Source: Anthoceros angustus
Taxonomy: Eukaryota; Streptophyta; Anthocerotopsida; Anthocerotales; Anthocerotaceae
NCBI GenBank assembly: GCA_010909165.1
Contig: MU008161.1
Location: forward strand, 2,108,001-2,172,000
DNA: 64,000 bases
Direction: 5' to 3'
Shown: piece by piece, positions 10,660-19,762 of the stretch
Layout of the letters: each line of letters starts with the position of its first letter
Numbering within the stretch: position 1 is the stretch's first letter
Translations under genes and position numbers: made by a program
Notes under the pieces: model-generated
Databases searched by the model: none
Seen by the model: only the letters and a program-made list of their open reading frames with translations
What the model was told of the DNA's origin: nothing

Positions 10660-11050
10660 AGGCTGTCCTACTCGGTATTTTTACACAATCCTATTTTCAG
10701 TCACGAAAAGGGCGGAGAACCAGTTTGTGCAGCTTCCTCAAGCAACATCAAGCTATCTGGTCACTGCCAATTTAGCACCAAGCATGCCCGTCAGGAAGTT
10801 AAAATTCGAACACCCCTCCTGTTTGCGGGATTGAGGCAGCAAACACTATATACTTCGCCAATACATGATGTGGGCTGGAGAAGCCCACTGCAAGGGTTCG
10901 CAGGTGGCTTTTAGATGTGAGCCCATGATGAACCTCCTTGCCCAAAGCCACAAAAGACTGACTTCTCAAATTGCAACTCATAGAACACTTATGGCTATGA
11001 ACATTGATCCCAGCAATGTAAGACCGGGAGCATCCCCTAAGAGTATCGTG
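10660..11050. other. Convergent intergenic region between CDC25 and nucleoredoxin
   Basis: This 391-bp stretch separates the convergent CDC25 (+) and nucleoredoxin (-) stops and must contain both 3' UTRs. There is no further coding signal. Confidence 0.6.
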
Positions 11051-12901
11051 TTATGCAGAACACCCAACTTTCCTGCACACTTCTCCCTCACACACAAACC
11101 CTTCTTTCCCACCATGTCCAGCACCTTCTTCCTCCCCGGCACCATCTGCACCGGGCACTGCTGCGGGCTTGCTAATCCCTGCACCACAATGGACGTGAAC
11201 ATCGTAGCGGCATTCGTCACAGCGGTAAGCCCAGCGCTGTCCTCCCTGCTCACAAATGTCACACCCGAAAGACCCACCACCGTATGGAACCCTCATAAGC
11301 ACCAGGGGATGCTCGTGGCCGTCGACCGTAACCTCCTTCGCGTGCTTCTGCACCTCCAGATCCTCCTCCTGCTGCAACTCCTCCTCCCGCTCCTTGGTGA
11401 AGGGATAAGCTTTGGCTCCGGAAGCTTCCACCAACGTGGTGCAGTCGAGCGTGACGACAGTCTTCCCATCCGGAGCAAGAATCACCAACGTCGGCACGCC
11501 TTCCACATCAAACCTCGATTCCAGATCCTCCGCATTCTTCCTATCAGCATACGGCAGCGCCAGCCACGGCATCTCCGCGTAGTACCCCCGGAAGCTCTCC
11601 TCGTCCCCGTCACTGGACACGAACACCACCTCAAACGGCTTCCCCTGCTCCTTCAGCTCCTTGTAGACCTTCACCAACTTGGGAGTGAAATCCTGGCATG
11701 GCGGGCACCAGTGCGCCGAGAAGTACAGGCCAACCGTCTTCCCGATCAAGGAGGCAACCTTGGTCTCCTCCCCGGCATGGTTCACCACGAAGTCCCGCTC
11801 CTTCGTCACCAGCGCCTTCTCCAAGCTCCTCCCTGCCAGCTTGATCTGCTCCAGCTCCGCGATCCTCTCCGGTGTGAACGGGAATCCCTCGGCTCCATAC
11901 CTCATCACCAGGCCCACGGCGTTACTGCGCGCCGTCTTGCCGTGCTCATCCAGCAGCACCAGGTTAGGGATACCGCAGACGTCGAAGAAGTTGTTCAGAC
12001 GGGACTTGGTGCGCTGATCCGAGAAAGGAACCGCCAGCCATGGCATTGTGTCGAGGTATTCCTTGAAGGCCTCTTCATGCTCATCTCCCGACACAAATAC
12101 CACCTCCAGATCCCGCTTCTCCTCCTTCAGCTTCTTGTAAACCTCCGCCAGTGCCGGCGTGAACCTCCGGCACGGCGGACACCAGTGCGCGGAGAAGTAG
12201 ATCGCCACCGGCTTCCCGTCCAGATCCGAAATCTTCACCTTGCTTCCATCAGCTCGGACAAGAAAATCCCTCCCTTCTTCCGGCAAGAACAAGGACTGAA
12301 GCGTCTGATTCGCCTTCATCTTCGCCATCTCCTCCTCCAGCTCCTGCACCCGCTCGTCCGAGAAGGGGAAGGCATCGGCTCCCCATTTCTCCACGATCGG
12401 CCACGCCGGCTGGCTGCTGAACCTGCCGTCGGCTCCCACGAACGAGAGGCTGAAGATCCCCAGCCGGAACAGCTCCTCAACCTTGCCGCGGACGGCGCCG
12501 CTTCCGAGCGGCACTGCCAGCCATCCGGCGGGCATCTTCTGCAGCACATCCTTGAAGGACTCCTCGTCCGGTCTCCGATCTACCTGACTGCCTTCTCCGT
12601 ACTCCTCCAGGGACTGGATCACGCTCTCGTTGCGATCCACAGTGGAGTACAGGATCGCCAGCGGTTTGCCCTGCTCGGCCAGCGATGCGTACAGATCCAC
12701 GAGCAAAGACACTGCCTGGATCAGGCGAGAAGGCAGCCAGTGCGGCCCGACCACAAATCCAACCACCTTCCCTTTGATTTCATCGTACTTGAACTCCTTT
12801 CCAGCTCCATCCACCAGCACATCCCCGTCCCCAGGAAATAGCAAGCTCTGCAAATCCACCACAGTTACCTTTGCATCATCCTTCCCCTGCTCCAGCTCCA
12901 T
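11051..12901 (-). CDS. NRX1: Nucleoredoxin with three thioredoxin-like modules and a C-terminal C1-like domain
   Basis: A single uninterrupted frame of 616 codons on the minus strand. I chose the ATG at 12901 (MELEQGKDDAKVT); the frame is open further upstream but only with a TTG start. Three thioredoxin-like modules follow. The first (about residue 54) has HWLPSR in place of the redox motif, so it should be catalytically dead. The second (about residue 240) and third (about residue 398) both have SAHWCPPC. The C-terminus has a Cys/His cluster (CDICEQGG, YRCDECRYDVHVHC) typical of DC1/C1-like zinc domains of plant nucleoredoxin 1. Family role: disulfide reductase of nucleus and cytosol that protects antioxidant enzymes such as catalase. 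The gene is intronless here and GC-rich. Confidence 0.93.
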   Translation of the reverse strand: MELEQGKDDAKVTVVDLQSLLFPGDGDVLVDGAGKEFKYDEIKGKVVGFVVGPHWLPSRLIQAVSLLVDLYASLAEQGKPLAILYSTVDRNESVIQSLEEYGEGSQVDRRPDEESFKDVLQKMPAGWLAVPLGSGAVRGKVEELFRLGIFSLSFVGADGRFSSQPAWPIVEKWGADAFPFSDERVQELEEEMAKMKANQTLQSLFLPEEGRDFLVRADGSKVKISDLDGKPVAIYFSAHWCPPCRRFTPALAEVYKKLKEEKRDLEVVFVSGDEHEEAFKEYLDTMPWLAVPFSDQRTKSRLNNFFDVCGIPNLVLLDEHGKTARSNAVGLVMRYGAEGFPFTPERIAELEQIKLAGRSLEKALVTKERDFVVNHAGEETKVASLIGKTVGLYFSAHWCPPCQDFTPKLVKVYKELKEQGKPFEVVFVSSDGDEESFRGYYAEMPWLALPYADRKNAEDLESRFDVEGVPTLVILAPDGKTVVTLDCTTLVEASGAKAYPFTKEREEELQQEEDLEVQKHAKEVTVDGHEHPLVLMRVPYGGGSFGCDICEQGGQRWAYRCDECRYDVHVHCGAGISKPAAVPGADGAGEEEGAGHGGKEGFVCEGEVCRKVGCSA

Positions 12902-13140
12902 CTCCACCAAGCCCCAGCAATTCACACAAATGCAACCCAAATTCGGATCTGGAAGCCAATATAGCGCACTGCAATCAGTCAAGGAGTCAAGGAAGTCACC
13001 GAGGCAATGGAAGAAGAAGTCTATTAAGGATAAGAAACAATAGAATTTACTGGAGGGCAAAACTTAATCACGTTTCCCCATTGTGAAACTGATCCGCCTA
13101 CGTCTACGGGGTGCTTAACTTTGTGGTTCTAATTGTCATC

Positions 13141-13860
13141 CTCATACAACAACAACAAGTTTATTTATGTTCACTAAGGGTGGAAGCACCACCTTGGGAT
13201 CTAGATAATATAACATAAAAAGATAAAAATAAGAGGATGCATACCTTATCTTAATGAGATAGTAACTCTTTGAGATAATAGAACCATAAAGAGGTAAAAC
13301 TTATAAGAGATGAAAAGAGGCAAAAGCTTAAAGAGTCGAACAAGGCCTGTCGATGATCAAGAAGCTTGGAAAGACAAAGGATAAAGGCCAGGGAACTTAA
13401 GGATATGAAAAGAGAAAAATCTACATTATAAAAAATTCAGCACCCAAAAAAAGATGAGTGTATCGAGCCTGAATGTCAGCATAAAATAGCATAATAGGAA
13501 ATGCATTTTACATTTAGAATCCAGAGAGCACGACTTGCATATTCATTCTACCTAGGGAGGTATGAGGTTAAGTCAACGATCAGTTTCAATCGAAGGTGAT
13601 AGGAGTGAACATAGAATTGACCAATGACTATACGGAGTTTGAAAGAAAGAGGAACTAAGGTAGTATGGGAGTGCTAGGAAACCAAGAGGAGGATTGACAC
13701 AAAACTCCTCCTTGTAAACTTTTAAGGCCAAACGGTCAAGGGAAAAAGAAGAGTAAAAATAATCTTGGGCACTTGAAAGCCGGATTTCAAGGGATAAGGA
13801 AGGAGAGGATAGTAGTAGAAGTAGTAGTATATTAAAATCTACTAAGGATGGAATTTCCAT
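13141..13860 (-). mobile_element. LINE-type non-LTR retrotransposon 3' fragment
   Basis: On the minus strand this matches, block by block, the 3' part of the better-preserved element at 38027-39090. Shared blocks include the opening tttatttatgt-cactaagg-gtgga near the 3' end, a run of agagaca/gagcaaggcctgt-gatca text, and the segment coding for the last part of the RT-associated C-terminal region. The element's 3' end is marked by a (TTG)n run (gttgttgttgt on the minus strand, 13146-13160). It is full of stops. A second partial copy follows at about 14030-14420. Confidence 0.6.
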
Positions 13861-14029
13861 CATGGGGCTGAAAAAACAAATATACAGAAAAGTATTGAAG
13901 TTTAACTGCTATTCTGAATTTCCTAAGTACTAGTAGTGTGAAGTAGTAAATCAAATATCTAGGAGGTTGAAAGACTGGATATATTCTGTCCTATAATTCC
14001 ACATTTGTTTCAAGCAAACACCTGTAAGA

Positions 14030-14562
14030 ACAGGGTCAGGAAAAGAGAGGAAACTTTGGAGCAAAGATCAAGCTGCCATGAATAAGTTGACAAAAGCATT
14101 CCTGATATCCTCATAGATGGGGCATACGAAAGCAAAGTGTTCCTTTGTCTCAACTTCCTTGTTCCATAATTTGCATATTCTGGTCTCCTTATGTGGCTTG
14201 GGATGCAGCCACCTATCAGTCTCAATCTTGAGAAGGTGAGACCCCACACGAAAATGACCTATAATCATCCTAAGGTTGAAAGACACATGGTTGCGAAAAT
14301 AGAGTGGAAGCAAGGGTCTCCTAGATTTGGAGAGAATGAGGAAAATTTGTTTGTAAGTCTGGAGTTTAGTGGGTAAGGATAGCATTGGGTAAGTTATCCA
14401 TCCATTCATTTTTGCTATCCATTCAAAACTCCAGGTTGATCGGCACCCCATCCTAATACTGATCCACACCCAGGGTGCGAATAACGCCATCCTAGTATTG
14501 ATCCACACCCAGGGTGCCAATAACGCCATCCTAGTACTGATCGACACCCAAGGTACTAACAA
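14030..14562 (-). mobile_element. Second LINE C-terminal fragment
   Basis: An open frame on the minus strand contains GHFRVGSHLLKIETDRWLHP and ICKLWNKEVETKEHFAFVCP. This is the conserved C-terminal segment of LINE ORF2 proteins (a CCHC-like zf-RVT region), and it parallels QFRVNSHQLRIETDRWLEP at 38.4 kb. One expected Cys is changed (KLW rather than KLC). The copy is 5'-truncated and upstream of it the frame enters minisatellite DNA. Confidence 0.6.
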
Positions 14563-14640
14563 TTTAGCACCCCATCCTAGTACTGATCCACACCCTGGTT
14601 AGCACCCCATCCTAATACTTATTCTCACCTAGGGTGCTTA
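14440..14640. repeat. Minisatellite with unit about 40-50 bp (gatccacacccagggtgc)
   Basis: About five imperfect units built on caccccatcctaatactgatc-cacacccagggtg. The last unit runs into the left arm of the foldback element, and a diverged half unit (gcaccctgggtgcggatgggg) sits at the end of the right arm near 15530-15550. The two repeats therefore probably share an origin. Confidence 0.75.
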
Positions 14641-15550
14641 ACCGTGGAACTCTTATCGAGGTGGTATCCAACTCACCTATCTGAATTGCTTGTCTAAATA
14701 GAAAATTGAAGAGTATTTGTATGGTGTTTTGGCATGCAACCCATTGAACTTAGAGATTTCACTAATCACGATCTAAGCAAGCAGAGTGTGTTAACCTTGA
14801 TTAAGGGTTGTGACTTAGCCACTCACCACATTGGATTGCATGCCTGGACATACTCGATCCGGACGAAGCTACCAATCAGGTAGTCCATTAGAGCAAATTC
14901 AAAGTCTCGACCAAGAGAGAGAAGTACGAACACCTTGATTTTGGTACCAACGAAGGATGCAGAGGAACCCAGCGACTCAATCAACAATCTTTGAAGGATC
15001 TGAGAGTAACAACACACAAGACACGTCATTACCGTCGGGATAACTCAACGGAAGCGACAACGGAGAGGACTTGTCTCTAGGGATGCGGAGGTCAGAGTGG
15101 AGAAGCTAGAGACAACTCCTCTCCGCTGTCGCTTCTGCTGAGTTATCCCGACGGCACTAACGTGTTTTGTGTGTTGCCACTCTCAGATCCTTTAAAGATT
15201 GTTGAGTGAGTCGTTGGGCTCCTCTGCATCCTTCGGTGGTACCAAAATCGAGGTGTTCGCATTTCCTGGTCGAGATCAATTCCCGATGGATCGGCTGGTC
15301 GTCCGATCAAGTATGTCCAGGCATGCACTCCAACGTGGTGAGTGGCTAAGTCACAACCCTTAATCAAGGTTAACACACTCTGTTTTCTTAGATCGTGATT
15401 AGTGAAACTTCTAAGTATCAATGGGTTGCGTGCCTATACACCATACAAATACTCTTCAATCTCCTATTTAGACAAGGAATTGAGATGAGTGAGTTGGATA
15501 CCACCTCGATAAGAACTCTGCGATAAAGCACCCTGGGTGCGGATGGGGCA
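14620..15550. mobile_element. Foldback (long inverted-repeat) element, arms about 450 bp, 25-bp spacer
   Basis: Left arm about 14620-15080 and right arm about 15106-15550 are reverse complements over almost their whole length. Paired blocks include ggtggtatccaactcac / gtgagttggataccacc, aaccttgattaagggttgtg / cacaacccttaatcaaggtt, and gacaa-ctctccg at the centre. The spacer is 15081-15105. There is no transposase gene, so it is either a non-autonomous foldback/MITE-like element or an inverted duplication. Transcription through it would give a long hairpin RNA. Confidence 0.85.
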
Positions 15551-15690
15551 TTGCTCACCCAATCAAGAGTAGGCACACCCAACATACCACGAAACCGAAA
15601 CCGCTTGGTTTGGGGCATCACTCACCCAATCAAGGGTAGGCACACCCAACATACCACGAAACCGGAAACCGCTTGGTTTGGAAAAAGTGT
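15535..15690. repeat. Two-copy direct repeat of about 74 bp
   Basis: The text tcacccaatcaag-gtaggcacacccaac, then ataccacgaaacc-gaaaccgcttggtttgg, occurs twice back to back, at about 15556-15615 and about 15631-15680. It adjoins the right end of the foldback element. Confidence 0.75.
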
Positions 15691-15970
15691 TCATGCACGA
15701 TTGGACATTAGCCAAGGTGATGTATGGTAGATGTCCCGTCCTAATGGACATTCATCTTGTGATGAAGTGTCCGTAAGGCCATAGTCTTGGCCTTTGGAGA
15801 TAAATAGGAATGCCTCAGGACCATTACTGAAAATACAACTGCCCGAGGCACCATTTACTAAAAATATAATTGCTAATAGGATAACCACTAGATCCATAGT
15901 TTGTTACAACAAAGGTTTCTTTGACATTACTTCTTCTGAAAGGGACACAGTGCTGATAATGTTGACCTTA

Positions 15971-16137
15971 CTTAGCCAAGCCCAAACGTCTATAGAATAA
16001 AATGAAGTGATTACTATTTATACCCTAAGAGTTTAACAACCAACATACACAAATCTCTCTACTTAGCCAAGCCCAAACGTCTATAGAATAAAATGAAGTG
16101 ATTACTCTTTATACCCTAAGAGTTTAACAACCAACTA
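15971..16137. repeat. Tandem duplication of about 88-92 bp
   Basis: The block starting cttagccaagcccaaacgtc and ending gagtttaacaaccaac occurs twice, at about 15969-16036 and 16062-16134, with one substitution in the core. The surroundings (15690-16380) are AT-rich and carry no gene. Confidence 0.8.
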
Positions 16138-16380
16138 GGACACGATAGCCCTTATAAGTTATGAATATTATAAATATTATCCTAGATATTATCATATATT
16201 TAGATATTAGAAAAGGGATCTGATCTCCTAACCCATGTATAAGAAACAAACGCTGTGAATAAACTAGAAAAAATGAGATAAGCTATTCTTCGCAATTATG
16301 ATCTCATATTCTGTAATGATTTGACTATTGACAGTCAAAAGCACGTCGCCGACATCGAATGAGAGGATAGTCTATCTTAT

Positions 16381-16451
16381 GCCTCCACTGAGGATCGAAC
16401 TCAGGACCTTCAGTTTACAAGACTGACGCTCTACCACTGAGCTATAAAGGC
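16381..16451 (-). tRNA. tRNA-Thr (anticodon TGT)
   Basis: The minus strand folds as a 71-nt cloverleaf. The acceptor stem GCCTTTA pairs with TGGAGGC, including G-T pairs. D-arm GCTC-AGTGGTA-GAGC, anticodon stem TCAGT/ACTGA around loop CTTGTAA (anticodon TGT), T-arm CTGAG-TTCGATC-CTCAG. No intron. It lies about 100 bp downstream of PPR gene 1. Nuclear or organelle-derived origin cannot be decided by eye. Confidence 0.88.
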
Positions 16452-16552
16452 CTCCCTAGCCACCTGATGGCTGAGAACTCGCCATGTACCAATGAAAACA
16501 CGTACCCGTACTGAACGAGTACGTCAGATTTCTGTAGCTGCCTGGCCCTAAA

Positions 16553-19390
16553 CTACATAATCAATCTCAGTCTCCTACCTTCAATCTCTGGGTGCTTTCT
16601 GTCCCGAACCACAAAGGTGTGCACCATCCCGTCCCCATCAGTCCACGAGCTCTGGCCTGGCTCCTTCCATGCCCCGGTTTTTTTCCTCCTCACCTGTATC
16701 TCTTGTGCCCTCTCCCACATCAGGGCACTGGAATATATGTTGGCCATCAGCACATATGCCGAAGCATCCTTTTCGTCTAGCTTCACAGCTTCGTCAAAAG
16801 CATGGCGTCCTACCTCGACGTCCCTCCACTTTTGAGAGGCACCCAACAGAGTGAGCCAAACTGAAATATGAGGCTGTACAGGGATCGTCCTCACCACTGC
16901 AAGTGCCTTGTGAAGTTGGCCAGCACGACTCAGGAGATCCACCATGCATGCATAGTGCTCCATGGTTGGAGTGATGCCATAGTGTGTGCTCATAGCCTCA
17001 AAGTGATCTTGCCCCTTGTTTACTAGACCTGCATGACTGCACACTGTTAGTACATTAAGAAGGGTGACGCTGTCCGGTTGTATGCCATCCTCTTGCATCA
17101 TGTGAACCAAGTATAGGACCATGTCACTGTCTCCTTGACGGGCGTATCCTGAAATCAGCGCATTCCAGCTGACAAGATCTCTCTCAGGCAGTGAGTAAAA
17201 CACTTGCTGTGCATCAACCATGCTCCCAGATTTTGCATACATGTTTATCAAGCTGTTGCCTACATTCTCCTCAGCTAGAAGCCCTTGCTCTTTAATCTGT
17301 CCGTGAAGTTGCCTTCCCATATGCAGAGCTGCCACACTTGCACATGCCTGCAGGAGGGAAACAAATGTCGCAGAATGAGCAGCGATGCCTTCTTCTTCCA
17401 TAGCTCTGTAGAGATCAAAGGCTTCCTGACTCATGCCCTGCTGGGAATATTGAGCTATCAGAGCAGTCCATGTTACCACATTCTTTTCAGGAAGGCTGTC
17501 AAACACAGTCTGAGCATCCTGTAAACTGCCACACTTTGCATACATGTTGACCAAACTGCAGCCTACAACCACGTCAACCTGAATCCCTTGTTCTCCAATC
17601 TGTGCATGAAGCCGCTTCCCCATCTCCAAAGCTGGAGTACCGACAGCTGCACATGCTTGCAGGAGACATACAAATGTTACAGAATCAGGTGCAGCGATAC
17701 CTTCTTCTTGCATAGAAATGTACAGATGAAGGGCTTCCTCACCCATACCCTGCTGGGCATACCCTGCTATCAAGGCAGTCCATGTCACAACATTTCTTTT
17801 TCTAAGTCCATCAAACACGCTCCGAGCATCCTTTAAGCTCCTGCACTTTGCGTACATGTTTATAAGATTGTTGCCTACAGTCACCTCAGCTTGAAGTCCA
17901 CGTTCCTCAATCTCTCGGTGAAGCTCCTTTCCCTTCTCCAATGCTGACGTACCGACACTTGCACATGCCTGCAAGAGACACACAAATGTCACGGAATCGG
18001 GTGCAGCAATGCCTTCTAGCTGCATGATACTGTAAAGTTGAAGTGCTTTGTCACCCATACCCTGCTGGCAATATCCTGCTATCAAAGCGGTCCATGTCAC
18101 CACGGGCTTTTGGGGAAGCTCATCAAAAACACTCTGAGCATCCTTTAGACTGCCACACTTTGCATACATGTTCACGAGGCTACACCCAACAACCACATCA
18201 GCCTGAAGTCCTTGTTCCCTAATCTGTACGTGAAGTTGCTTCCCTTTCTTCAAACCTTCGGTACCTACACTTGCGCAAGCCTGCAGAAGGCACACAAATG
18301 TCACAGAATTGGCTGCAGCAATGCCTTCTTCTTGCATAGCACCGTATAAACGAAAGGCCTCTTGGTCCATGCCCTGCTGTGAGTATCCTGCAATCAGAGC
18401 GGTCCAAGTCACCACATCTTTCCGACATAGTCCGTCAAACACTCTCTGAGCATCTTTCAAGCTGCCGCACTTCGCATACATATCCACCAGGCCATTGCAA
18501 ACATAAGACCCAACCTCAACCCCACTAGCCAACAAATCAGCATGCACCTGCTGCCCACTCTTCAAGTCTGCCGCCCTTGCACAAGCCTGGAGAGCTGCCA
18601 CAAAAACATGCCCATCTGGCTTGTCACTCGACCCTTGCATCTGATGGTACAGATGTATAGCCAGCTTAGCTTCTCCATGTTTCACACATGCAGAAATTAT
18701 AGCAGACCACGTGAACCGATCTGGGTTGGTAACCGCCGAGAAGACAACCATGGCTTCTTCTAACCTGCCATGAGAAACATACATTCTCAGGAGATGATTG
18801 CACAAGAACGTGTCCGACTCATACCCAAACTCCACCATCAGAGCATGAAGACGCCGACCCAGACTCAGATCCTTCTTACCCACACATTTCCTCAGCAGAC
18901 TATACAACACTGGTTTCACACCATCACAGCCTGTCTGTACCAGAACTCCCAGAGCCTCAACGGCCTCATCCAGCTGCCCCTGCTCACATAATTTGCTTAC
19001 GGTGTCAGCCCTAACCCTCGTTTCCAGTCCTGCTGAACTAGGGGCAAGCCGACCCATCTGCATGACCGGGGCAGCCTGCTGAGCCCGGTTGAAATGCTTC
19101 TCAAGCGAATACAAGCCTTTGTCATGCTGCCTGCTATCCCAACCAGGTGATTGGTCCAGAAAATACTGTCGCCCTAAGAGCTCGCCATCGTTAGCCAGAC
19201 ATTTCGCTGTCCGACCAAAGGTCATGGAGCTCATGTTGCATCTCGCGGCTCTCTCGTTTGCAAACGTTTCGGAAATTACTTCCGGGTGGGCGGAAGCTGT
19301 TCCTACAACACCACCAATCCGTTGAGTCCGCCAAACCTGTTCCCCCAACAGGTCCTGTCGCCCTGTTAGCCCAAGGCGCCAAACCGCCAT
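16553..19390 (-). CDS. PLS-class pentatricopeptide repeat protein, E-type, no DYW domain
   Basis: A single exon of 945 aa from the ATG at 19390 (the frame is open a few codons further with a GTG). Residues 1 to about 125 have no PPR motifs and are Arg-rich, suiting an organelle transit peptide. About twenty PPR motifs follow, arranged as PLS triplets. Four near-identical modules centre on VVTWTALIAGYSQQGM, SVTFVCLLQACASVGT and NMYAKCGSLKDAQ. The C-terminus has E1 (YVLMANIYSS) and E2 (SSWTDGDGMVHTFVVRDR) motifs, then stops soon after RKHPE with no DYW deaminase. Such proteins bind organellar RNA site-specifically and usually act in C-to-U editing with a DYW partner supplied in trans. A possible donor (gaag-gtagga) just before the stop means a further exon cannot be excluded. 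Close paralogue of the gene at 32566-35037. Confidence 0.93.
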   Translation of the reverse strand: MAVWRLGLTGRQDLLGEQVWRTQRIGGVVGTASAHPEVISETFANERAARCNMSSMTFGRTAKCLANDGELLGRQYFLDQSPGWDSRQHDKGLYSLEKHFNRAQQAAPVMQMGRLAPSSAGLETRVRADTVSKLCEQGQLDEAVEALGVLVQTGCDGVKPVLYSLLRKCVGKKDLSLGRRLHALMVEFGYESDTFLCNHLLRMYVSHGRLEEAMVVFSAVTNPDRFTWSAIISACVKHGEAKLAIHLYHQMQGSSDKPDGHVFVAALQACARAADLKSGQQVHADLLASGVEVGSYVCNGLVDMYAKCGSLKDAQRVFDGLCRKDVVTWTALIAGYSQQGMDQEAFRLYGAMQEEGIAAANSVTFVCLLQACASVGTEGLKKGKQLHVQIREQGLQADVVVGCSLVNMYAKCGSLKDAQSVFDELPQKPVVTWTALIAGYCQQGMGDKALQLYSIMQLEGIAAPDSVTFVCLLQACASVGTSALEKGKELHREIEERGLQAEVTVGNNLINMYAKCRSLKDARSVFDGLRKRNVVTWTALIAGYAQQGMGEEALHLYISMQEEGIAAPDSVTFVCLLQACAAVGTPALEMGKRLHAQIGEQGIQVDVVVGCSLVNMYAKCGSLQDAQTVFDSLPEKNVVTWTALIAQYSQQGMSQEAFDLYRAMEEEGIAAHSATFVSLLQACASVAALHMGRQLHGQIKEQGLLAEENVGNSLINMYAKSGSMVDAQQVFYSLPERDLVSWNALISGYARQGDSDMVLYLVHMMQEDGIQPDSVTLLNVLTVCSHAGLVNKGQDHFEAMSTHYGITPTMEHYACMVDLLSRAGQLHKALAVVRTIPVQPHISVWLTLLGASQKWRDVEVGRHAFDEAVKLDEKDASAYVLMANIYSSALMWERAQEIQVRRKKTGAWKEPGQSSWTDGDGMVHTFVVRDRKHPEIEGRRLRLIM

Positions 19391-19762
19391 GAGCCGGGTA
19401 GGCACACGCTGAACCAGCAGTGCATGCGATCAAGCAAGCATCGGGCCTATGCATCTGGCTGAAGGATGCACCTCGTGCAAAAGCTCATGAAATGTCGATG
19501 TTCGACCCATTCTTCCTAGACTCATGTGAACCCTCTGCCCAAGGCCCAAGGAGGGTAGAAGAATAGGTGCAAAATTACGGACATTCCGATTTTGAGAAAG
19601 GGTGTTTCGTTTAAAGAAAGGAATAAGAATAAGAACGAGGAGCCCGGCTCCTAAGCACGAATTCATGGGGCGATAGGTCTGTAATGGGCTTCCCGATTCC
19701 AAAGCCCAGGCTGGAGACCACATGAACGTCCTTCATGACCATGTTTTCCTCCTTCATGCAGA
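19391..19762. other. Intergenic region upstream of PPR gene 1 and downstream of ISN1
   Basis: About 370 bp lie between the PPR start and the ISN1 stop. They should contain the PPR promoter and the ISN1 3' UTR. There is no clear coding or repeat signal. Confidence 0.5.

Noticed and set aside
10865-12841. 658-codon plus-strand frame opposite nucleoredoxin
   Set aside because: Antisense shadow of the GC-rich nucleoredoxin coding sequence; the His/Leu/Arg-rich translation has no domain.
11051-13060. Extending nucleoredoxin to position 13060
   Set aside because: The extra 53 codons begin with TTG and are hydrophobic without family similarity. The ATG at 12901 fits the family N-terminus.
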